From IMG/VR virus record IMGVR_UViG_3300047558_000127, positions 1 through 37,745 of that record: a DNA stretch of 37,745 nucleotides, one strand, 5' to 3'. Position numbers and translations under genes: made by a program. Below, piece after piece: positions 33,383 through 37,745 of the stretch; positions within the stretch are counted from its first letter, which is position 1, and the number at the start of each line of letters is the position of its first letter. The notes beneath the pieces are model-generated. The model had not been told where the DNA came from. It saw nothing but the letters and a program-made list of their open reading frames with translations, and searched no databases. Origin of the DNA: a virus.

Positions 33383-33698
33383 CGACTACTCAATCTTTTT
33401 GTCTGGAATGCGTTCTGCATTAATCCATAGACCAGAAGATGACAAAGAGTTTACGGTATTTTCTGCAGGTCCTTTGCAGATTAATAATATGGCCTTAGAA
33501 TTTGTTAATATTACAGAACGAAGTCTAAAGGCTAAGGGTATTAAGATTAAGCTAGTCAAGATTCCACCAAGATGGATCCTTGACAACCACGAGAAGATTG
33601 ACTTCTTTGGATACTTCTGTAACCCAAAGGAAACAATTCCTCAGCTGGTTCATGACGCAAATGCTAAAGATGTAAACGTACAAATCTATAGGTTTTAA
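33348..33698 (+). CDS. Possible SLOG/Rossmann-like protein
   Basis: 116 residues beginning with a strand and turn (MIVVVQGTKNFNDYSIFL) like the first beta-alpha unit of SLOG-type Rossmann proteins (YspA/DUF2493 relatives). Further strands EFTVFSAGP and IKIKLVKIPP and a C-terminal strand VNVQIYRF follow. SLOG domains bind nucleotides or ADP-ribose derivatives. The match is by shape, not by a complete signature. GAGGAAG precedes the ATG, and a strong promoter-like sequence lies just upstream. Confidence 0.5.
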   Translation: MIVVVQGTKNFNDYSIFLSGMRSALIHRPEDDKEFTVFSAGPLQINNMALEFVNITERSLKAKGIKIKLVKIPPRWILDNHEKIDFFGYFCNPKETIPQLVHDANAKDVNVQIYRF

Positions 33699-33699
33699 A

Positions 33700-34065
33700 A
33701 TGCAGTTGAGTAGAAGCGAACAAGCTTTTTTGGGTATTGCTAGGTATATGGCTAAGAAGTCAGTATCTAGGCAGAAGCATGGTGCTATCATCGTTCGTGG
33801 TGGTAGTGTCCTAGGTATGGGATACAATAAGGATAAAAATAATCCTTTGAGTGTATCTCCAGAACACATCAAAACACACTGTTCAAGGCACGCAGAATTA
33901 GAAGCAATTCGTGATGCCAAGTGGAACGTTAAGGGTGCAACTTTGTATGTTGCCAGGGTAAACAGTCTTGGCCAAGATAGAAATAGCAAGCCATGTGTTT
34001 TGTGTGAAAACATAATAAGAGAAACAGAAATAAAAAAGGTAATCTACACAAGGAGTGTAAGCTAA
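33700..34065 (+). CDS. Cytidine/deoxycytidylate deaminase family protein
   Basis: 121 residues with the zinc-deaminase signature His64-Ala-Glu66 (SRHAELEAI) and Cys99-x2-Cys102 (PCVLCEN). The N-terminus KKSVSRQKHGAIIVRGG and GMGYNKDKNN fit the dCMP-deaminase-like subgroup. It may convert dCMP to dUMP for dTTP supply, or act on another base or nucleotide. Separated by one base from the previous gene and coupled to the next (TAATG). Works with the ribonucleotide reductase in nucleotide metabolism if a dCMP deaminase. Confidence 0.82.
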   Translation: MQLSRSEQAFLGIARYMAKKSVSRQKHGAIIVRGGSVLGMGYNKDKNNPLSVSPEHIKTHCSRHAELEAIRDAKWNVKGATLYVARVNSLGQDRNSKPCVLCENIIRETEIKKVIYTRSVS

Positions 34066-34274
34066 TGAACGTAAAGTCTTTAGGTAAGATGGAAGAGATT
34101 GTCAAAAAGAACAGATCTCTATCATGGAATGGCTGGGATGTTATCAACACAATTCCTAATCCAACAGCATGGAGTAAGCCAGATGGCGTTTTTATCCGTG
34201 GTCGTTGGTACATCAAGCAGGTGTTTCCAGTTACTGAGAGTGGTTGGGAAATCCCCAATAGATTTGTGGGGTAG
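34065..34274 (+). CDS. Small hypothetical protein
   Basis: 69 residues, TAATG overlap with the deaminase gene. Short strands around GVFIRGRWYIKQVFPVT and a Trp-rich composition (five Trp: SLSWNGW, TAWSK, GRWY, SGWEI). No cysteines, no membrane segment. I do not recognise a family. Small size and coupling suggest an accessory of the neighbouring deaminase or regulator. Confidence 0.6.
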   Translation: MNVKSLGKMEEIVKKNRSLSWNGWDVINTIPNPTAWSKPDGVFIRGRWYIKQVFPVTESGWEIPNRFVG

Positions 34275-34277
34275 TTT

Positions 34278-34565
34278 ATGACTAACCATAAATACAAATG
34301 GCAAGATGATGCTAGATGTAAAGGTTTTGATACAAATCTATTCTTTGATACATACGAAGAAGATCTAGAAATTCGTGAAGATGTTGATACTCTTTGCTCT
34401 ATGTGTCCTGTAGCAAGAATTTGTTTTGCTACTGGAGTATCGCAAAAAGGCTGGGGAGTTCATGGAGGAATCTACATTGAAGATGGAGAAATCTCTAGAG
34501 AATTTAATAGACATAAGACAAAGGCCAAATGGGCTGAGACATGGAAGTATCTGACGGTGGACTAA
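34278..34565 (+). CDS. whiB-like: WhiB-family Fe-S transcription factor
   Basis: 95 residues. The four cluster-binding cysteines are Cys14 (ARCKG), Cys40, Cys43 and Cys49 (CSMCPVARIC), with the C-x2-C-x5-C spacing of Wbl proteins. The G-W-G-turn KGWGVHGGIY and a basic C-terminal segment (REFNRHKTKAKW) follow. Wbl proteins bind sigma factor region 4 and DNA and occur only in Actinobacteria and their phages, so this is strong host evidence. Phage copies can repress host whiB functions or redirect host transcription. Confidence 0.95.
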   Translation: MTNHKYKWQDDARCKGFDTNLFFDTYEEDLEIREDVDTLCSMCPVARICFATGVSQKGWGVHGGIYIEDGEISREFNRHKTKAKWAETWKYLTVD

Positions 34566-35131
34566 TGAGTGGAAGTGTTTGGGCTATAGATCGATTAATC
34601 ATGTATTCTCCAAAAACTTTTGATGAAAAATCAATTGTTGAGAATAGTGTAGATCTACATAATCAAATGCTTGGAAATGCCAAAAGCAAATTTGATAACT
34701 ATAACATATTTAGTGGTCAAATGGAAGGTCTAGATAATATACATAGTTTAGCTATTCTTAGTAACGGAAAGATTAAGTTTTCAGACTTTGAAATAGAAAT
34801 AGATGTTTATCGTGGAGATTTAATTGCATATAGAAGTGATCTCCATGTTGACACAAACTTTAGCTTTATAGAAAAGCTATTTGCCTATAATAATGCACCA
34901 AAAACATTTGGCAATGGCTCAAAGTTATATGAAATAACTGCAACTATTAGGGATGACTATAAAATTTCTGTATATGCTAATAACAGCGAAGAGGCACTAA
35001 AGGTGGCAAACGATGTATCTATATCTGAATGGAGACATCCAGATGTGCTTGAGGATAGCCACTTGGAAGATAGAAGAATTATTAGACATGCTAGATGGGG
35101 AAACCTGTCAGTAAATGAGATTAAGGATTAA
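34565..35131 (+). CDS. Hypothetical protein
   Basis: 188 residues from ATG 34565 (TAATG coupling to whiB-like); an in-frame ATG at 34541 would add eight residues. Alternating strands (SGSVWAIDRLIMYSP, KIKFSDFEIEIDVYRG) and a C-terminal region DDYKISVYANNSEEALKVAN, which reads like a small ferredoxin-fold or DUF repeat, are visible. The end is charged (RRIIRHARWGNL). No family recognised and no catalytic motif seen. Confidence 0.6.
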   Translation: MSGSVWAIDRLIMYSPKTFDEKSIVENSVDLHNQMLGNAKSKFDNYNIFSGQMEGLDNIHSLAILSNGKIKFSDFEIEIDVYRGDLIAYRSDLHVDTNFSFIEKLFAYNNAPKTFGNGSKLYEITATIRDDYKISVYANNSEEALKVANDVSISEWRHPDVLEDSHLEDRRIIRHARWGNLSVNEIKD

Positions 35132-35132
35132 C

Positions 35133-35375
35133 ATGTATACTAATGAAATGAAAACAGCTTTCAGGTCATTGGCACATTACGCTCCAAAGGGATTCAAGCT
35201 AACGATTGTAGATAATGAAACATTTATTACTGTAAAAGCAAGTGAGCCTGATTTTATGAAACTACTTGACGAAGATAAGCGTCGTGCGGTAGAATATATG
35301 GTAAGGGTAAAAGATGCCCTGGAATATAATGGAGCCATCGTACTACTTGTACGTGAGGGTGGAGAGGAACTTTAG
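35133..35375 (+). CDS. Small hypothetical protein
   Basis: 80 residues from ATG 35133, chosen because AAGGA (35124-35128) precedes it; ATG 35115 lies upstream in the previous gene. Pattern: helix (NEMKTAFRSLAHYAP), strands (FKLTIVDNETFITVKA), helix (DEDKRRAVEYMVRVKDALE), strand (GAIVLLVREG). That gives a compact alpha/beta fold. No family recognised. Overlaps the next gene's GTG by one base. Confidence 0.6.
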   Translation: MYTNEMKTAFRSLAHYAPKGFKLTIVDNETFITVKASEPDFMKLLDEDKRRAVEYMVRVKDALEYNGAIVLLVREGGEEL

Positions 35376-35866
35376 TGCAAACTTTTTTGCCATCAAAAGA
35401 TTTTGATACTACTGCAAGCATGCTAGATTCAAAGCGACTTAACAAACAGATTCTTGAATGCTATCAGATTTTGAAGGTACTATCATCAGATGATCCAAAG
35501 GCAGGCTGGAGAAATCATCCAGCAGTTAAGATGTGGCGTGGACACGAGCACACCCTTTTCACATATTCTCTTGCTATGGTCAGCGAGGCAAAGCGTCGTG
35601 GCATCAAAACAGATAAGAATATGGATAATCTGATCAATCTTAGGGTTGCTAATCTCAAAAAATGGGGTAGCGGATTCCCAGAGTGGTACCAAAATTCTGA
35701 TGAAATGAAACGCATTACAGTAACTCATATGGCAAGACTATTTGTTAAAGACCCAGTTTTTTATCAGCCATTTAGTTTTTTCTCTGAGCACAAGGATAAT
35801 GTTCCATGCTGCAGCCATTGCAACTATTATTGGCCAACACACGTAAAAGACAAGGTAACAGTATAG
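35375..35866 (+). CDS. Pyrimidine-dimer DNA glycosylase-like protein (PF03013-type)
   Basis: 163 residues from a GTG overlapping the preceding TAG. MQTFLPSKDFDTTASMLDSKRLNKQ, GWRNHPAVKMWRGHEHTLF and a C-terminal region PEWYQNSDEMKRITVTHMARL match the actinobacterial branch of the Pyr_excise family, related to T4 endonuclease V. A Cys/His-rich end (PCCSHCNYYWP) may bind zinc. Expected role: recognition of UV dimers or another DNA-repair function, useful to a phage in sunlit water. Catalytic residues are not certain in this branch. Confidence 0.72.
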   Translation: MQTFLPSKDFDTTASMLDSKRLNKQILECYQILKVLSSDDPKAGWRNHPAVKMWRGHEHTLFTYSLAMVSEAKRRGIKTDKNMDNLINLRVANLKKWGSGFPEWYQNSDEMKRITVTHMARLFVKDPVFYQPFSFFSEHKDNVPCCSHCNYYWPTHVKDKVTV

Positions 35867-36285
35867 TGGTAGAATCATTTATTATTGGTGTATTGACAGT
35901 TCTTTTGCTTTTGTCAATTTATGGCATAGCACTATTTAAGAAACAGTCAATCAATTCTGCTTTGCAGAATGCACAATTACTGATTGATAAAAATATTCTG
36001 CAAGAAAAACTTGTTCAGCTAAATGAAGATAAGCGTTTGGTTGAATCTGAAGAGTTCATGCAGTTTATGATTTCAAGCAGAGAGTATGCTTTTACTTATA
36101 TAGAAGCAGTTCAGGATGCCTTGAATGAATATAAAAAGGTAATGGAGCCAAAGATTGCGTATCACAAGAGCTATGGAATGGTCCTTGGAGAAACAAGAGA
36201 TTGGCAAAACATGGAAGATATCTCTAAGGCCTATGAAACCCTTATGGATGTTCTTCCTAAAGATAATGATATAAAAAATAATTAA
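35866..36285 (+). CDS. Membrane-anchored coiled-coil protein
   Basis: 139 residues from GTG 35866 (TAGTG overlap with the previous stop). One N-terminal membrane segment (FIIGVLTVLLLLSIYGIALF, residues about 5-24) is followed by a long helix (NSALQNAQLLIDKNILQEKLVQLNEDK region) with heptad character, and a charged C-terminus. One membrane helix plus coiled coil recalls i-spanins, but this would be unusual in an actinophage lacking an outer membrane in a Gram-positive host. The topology is clear, the role is not. Confidence 0.62.
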   Translation: MVESFIIGVLTVLLLLSIYGIALFKKQSINSALQNAQLLIDKNILQEKLVQLNEDKRLVESEEFMQFMISSREYAFTYIEAVQDALNEYKKVMEPKIAYHKSYGMVLGETRDWQNMEDISKAYETLMDVLPKDNDIKNN

Positions 36286-36302
36286 TATCCTAGGAGGAAA
36301 TT

Positions 36303-36590
36303 ATGAATAAACAGCTAAAGGCAATGATTGCATCATACGGACGATCAGTTCTAGGTGCAGCAACAACACTATATCTAGCAGGAGTTACTGAGCCACAAGA
36401 CCTAATTTGGTCTCTTGTTGGTGCGATTGCCCCTGTTGTGATTCGCTATGTAAATCCTAATGATCCAGCATTTGGACGCATTCCAAGTTCTGACGAAGTT
36501 GAGGTTGCACTTGCTACTGCAAAGCCAAAGAAGGCTCCTGCTAAGGCACCTGCACGCAAGCCAGCTGCTAAGAAGCCAGCTGTCAAGTAA
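36303..36590 (+). CDS. Holin-like protein with histone-H1-like tail
   Basis: 95 residues with AGGAGG upstream. The N-terminal half has two moderately hydrophobic segments (YGRSVLGAATTLYLAGV and LIWSLVGAIAPVVIRYV) consistent with a small holin. The C-terminal 25 residues are repeats of Lys-Ala-Pro (KKAPAKAPARKPAAKKP), like histone H1 tails. A basic tail is typical for holin C-termini, though this one is long. It could alternatively bind nucleic acid. A terminator follows directly, so it ends a transcription unit. Confidence 0.62.
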   Translation: MNKQLKAMIASYGRSVLGAATTLYLAGVTEPQDLIWSLVGAIAPVVIRYVNPNDPAFGRIPSSDEVEVALATAKPKKAPAKAPARKPAAKKPAVK

Positions 36591-36603
36591 TAGAAGATAG
36601 ATT

Positions 36604-36636
36604 AGGGGGATTGCATGTTGCAGTCCCTCTTTTCTT
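36604..36636 (+). terminator. Rho-independent terminator
   Basis: Twelve-base-pair stem with two G-T pairs (arms 36604-36615 and 36619-36630), 3-base loop TGT, then TTTTCTT. It ends the unit that stops at 36590. Confidence 0.85.
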
Positions 36637-36640
36637 ATGC

Positions 36641-36646
36641 TATAAT
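36641..36646 (+). promoter_or_regulatory. Extended -10 of the hsp20 promoter
   Basis: TGC-TATAAT right after the terminator T-run; TTGCAG at 36618-36623 is a weak -35 with 17-base spacing inside the terminator stem. The leader to ATG 36702 is about 50 bases and contains a 10-codon ORF. Confidence 0.6.
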
Positions 36647-36650
36647 TTAT

Positions 36651-36683
36651 ATGCCTGCCAATTGGGGGCAATTAACTCGCTAA
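36651..36683 (+). CDS. Possible leader peptide before hsp20
   Basis: ATG 36651 opens a 10-codon ORF (MPANWGQLTR) that lies four bases after the -10 and ends 18 bases before the hsp20 start. A CCAATTGG palindrome and TGCC/GGCA pairing lie within it. It may be a leaderless upstream peptide or chance. Confidence 0.3.
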   Translation: MPANWGQLTR

Positions 36684-36701
36684 ACATTAGGAGATGATAA
36701 C

Positions 36702-37088
36702 ATGGTTATTAACACACCATTCGCAGGACTTGGTCTAGATATTGACAAGTTCTTTGCACTAAACACAACTACCCCAGCATACCCACCATACAACATTGTT
36801 AAAATTGATGATGATAAGGTTGTACTTGAATTTGCGGTTGCTGGATTTAAAAAGGACGATATCAGTATTGTAACTGAAAAAAATGTCCTATCAATTAAGG
36901 GTGAAAAGTCATCAGATGAACGTACTTATCTCCACAAGGGGATTGCAGCACGTAAGTTTGCACGATCATTCACACTACCAGAATATTTTGAGGTAGAATC
37001 GGCAGGGTATGAGGATGGTATCCTCTATATTGATTTGATCCGCAATATCCCAGAAGAAAAGAAACCAAAGCAGATTAGTATTAACTAA
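36702..37088 (+). CDS. hsp20: Hsp20/alpha-crystallin small heat-shock protein
   Basis: 128 residues. The alpha-crystallin domain runs from about residue 24 to 115: YPPYNIVKIDDDKVVLEFAV, FKKDDISIVTEKNVLSIKGE, RKFARSFTLPEYFEVESAGYEDGILYIDLIR. The usual C-terminal Ile-x-Ile tail motif is present as ISIN. Phage Hsp20 proteins occur in aquatic phages and often sit near virion genes, where they may aid assembly. AGGAG lies before ATG. It has its own promoter and a 49-base leader. Confidence 0.93.
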   Translation: MVINTPFAGLGLDIDKFFALNTTTPAYPPYNIVKIDDDKVVLEFAVAGFKKDDISIVTEKNVLSIKGEKSSDERTYLHKGIAARKFARSFTLPEYFEVESAGYEDGILYIDLIRNIPEEKKPKQISIN

Positions 37089-37092
37089 TCAA

Positions 37093-37121
37093 AAGCCCTG
37101 GGCATGGCTTAAAACTGCCCA
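37093..37121 (+). ncRNA. Candidate H-type pseudoknot in hsp20 3' region
   Basis: Stem 1 AAGCC (37093-37097) with GGCTT (37106-37110). The loop segment TGGGCA (37099-37104) pairs with TGCCCA (37116-37121) as stem 2. Loops are 1, 1 and 5 bases (AAAAC). It lies 5 bases after the hsp20 stop and before the next promoter. Geometry resembles compact ligand-binding or frameshift pseudoknots; function unknown. Confidence 0.45.
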
Positions 37122-37129
37122 CACTATGC

Positions 37130-37135
37130 TATAAT
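37130..37135 (+). promoter_or_regulatory. Extended -10 of a leaderless promoter
   Basis: TGC-TATAAT followed by exactly 6 bases and ATG 37142. No Shine-Dalgarno sequence. It would start the structural-gene operon at the right end. Confidence 0.65.
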
Positions 37136-37141
37136 AATTGT

Positions 37142-37423
37142 ATGACTCAGCATGCACTAGTAACCCTTTCAAGCTCTACAGCTACCAGACTAACCCCCAA
37201 TGGGATACATTCAGGACTAGATATAACTCTTCAGAATGTAGACGATGTGGCATATGTTTATATTGGGGGAGAGGGAGTTACCATATTAAATTATGGATAT
37301 CGCATTGCTCCTGGTCATGCAATCTCTTGGGAGCTTCCAGGAAATGATTCTCTTTATGCAATTACAGACACTAACCTATCTAAGCTAGCAATTTTAAAGA
37401 CAAGTCTTGAGAGTGGAAGTTAA
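37142..37423 (+). CDS. Putative small virion protein
   Basis: 93 residues, beta-rich (HALVTLSSSTATRLTPNG, DITLQNVDDVAYVYIGGEG, HAISWELPGNDSLYAI). This resembles small head or tail decoration proteins found next to collagen-like tail proteins in aquatic phages. It is coupled to the following gene by TAATG and preceded by a leaderless promoter. Identity as a virion component is inferred from fold and neighbour. Confidence 0.6.
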   Translation: MTQHALVTLSSSTATRLTPNGIHSGLDITLQNVDDVAYVYIGGEGVTILNYGYRIAPGHAISWELPGNDSLYAITDTNLSKLAILKTSLESGS

Positions 37424-37745
37424 TGTCAAGGTTTACTAATCATACAGACGGAACACCAGGACCACAGGGTCCTGCTGGCCAACCTGGATACGGAGCACTT
37501 ACTAGATGGTCACCAAACTTTAAGGCAACTGGACTTTCTTTTACTGGAACGGGAAGCTCTTATCCAACATACAACTCTTATTATGCTAAAAATGGTCATA
37601 TAGTTAGTTTTTGGATTCAGATTGATCTAGATACTGTTACTAATTTTGGAACTGGTCAGTACATAACAGAGTTGCCTTTTATGCCAATTGCTGGCTCAAT
37701 GAATCACTTTTCTGGCTGGGCACTTGTTGATCCAACACAAAACCC
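37423..37745 (+). CDS. Collagen-like phage tail/structural protein (3' truncated)
   Basis: At least 107 residues, open to the window end. After MSRFTNHTDG comes a short Gly-x-Y run (GTPGPQGPAGQPGYG), then a beta-rich domain (WSPNFKATGLSFTGTG, HIVSFWIQIDLDTV, GSMNHFSGWALVD). Collagen-like segments are frequent in phage fibre proteins as trimerising linkers. The start overlaps the preceding stop. Most likely a fibre or appendage protein; completeness cannot be judged. Confidence 0.7.
   Translation, partial: MSRFTNHTDGTPGPQGPAGQPGYGALTRWSPNFKATGLSFTGTGSSYPTYNSYYAKNGHIVSFWIQIDLDTVTNFGTGQYITELPFMPIAGSMNHFSGWALVDPTQN

Noticed and set aside
35266-35295. TTGACG-18-TAGAAT as promoter
   Set aside because: Two mismatches, inside a coding region, about 80 bases from the next start, no extended -10.
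35893-35915. TTGACA...TGTCAA inverted repeat
   Set aside because: Lies in the membrane-segment codons, no -10 at proper distance; probably composition.

Overview
The window is a gene-dense, AT-rich stretch in which every convincing gene lies on the + strand. Most neighbours overlap or abut (TAATG and ATGA junctions). It reads as part of a large tailed-phage genome: terminase small and large subunits, a lysis enzyme with holin candidates, a phage-type replication and recombination module, a ribonucleotide reductase operon, a tRNA cluster, and virion-like proteins at the right end. No integrase, repressor or att site was seen, so a lytic lifestyle is the simpler reading. A WhiB-type regulator, a DUF7455-like protein, a Cas4-like nuclease and apparent leaderless promoters point to an actinobacterial host. 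The low GC suggests the freshwater low-GC actinobacteria (Nanopelagicales/acI-like) rather than Streptomyces or Mycobacterium. This host call is inference from sequence content only.

Layout. 1-7.5 kb: C-terminal part of a DNA polymerase III alpha-like replicase, MazG-like pyrophosphohydrolase, RecA-like recombinase, zinc ribbons, a possible Hjc-like nuclease, three tandem 2OG-Fe(II) oxygenase paralogs, a Cas4-like nuclease and a RuvC-like nuclease. 7.4-11.1 kb: small HTH protein, DUF3310 protein, another 2OG oxygenase, terminase pair. 11.1-12.1 kb: a secreted S-layer-like protein. 12.2-15.7 kb: class Ib ribonucleotide reductase nrdI-nrdE-nrdF, closed by a strong terminator. 15.8-18.7 kb: a large exported PA14/coiled-coil protein and two small membrane proteins. 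18.7-20.3 kb: a protease block with a proteasome-beta/HslV-like N-terminal-threonine hydrolase, a small acidic protein and a secreted subtilase. 20.3-21.2 kb: five tRNAs (Asn, Gly, Asp, Thr, Glu) separated by long foldable spacers. 21.2-28.8 kb: three tandem paralogs of an unknown family, two glycosyltransferase-like proteins, two 2OG oxygenases, an SGNH hydrolase and a carbamoyltransferase. 28.9-32.5 kb: CHAP-LysM endolysin, small proteins, a dTDP-glucose 4,6-dehydratase-like enzyme and a sugar methyltransferase. 32.5-37.7 kb: nuclease, cytidine deaminase family, WhiB, pyrimidine-dimer-glycosylase-like protein, membrane proteins, Hsp20 and the start of a structural gene cluster.

The genes suggest four programmes: nucleotide supply and DNA processing; packaging; envelope and surface interaction (three signal-peptide proteins, endolysin, holin candidates); and glycan or small-molecule tailoring (dehydratase, C-methyltransferase, carbamoyltransferase, glycosyltransferases, oxygenases).

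The most unusual observations are: (i) a phage proteasome-like hydrolase with catalytic residues at exact proteasome spacing, driven by a consensus promoter lying inside a terminator-like hairpin; (ii) a dispersed set of promoters whose -10 box ends 6 bases before an ATG, implying leaderless mRNAs; (iii) six 2OG-Fe(II) oxygenases; (iv) a compact H-type pseudoknot candidate after hsp20; (v) structured RNA spacers between tRNAs.
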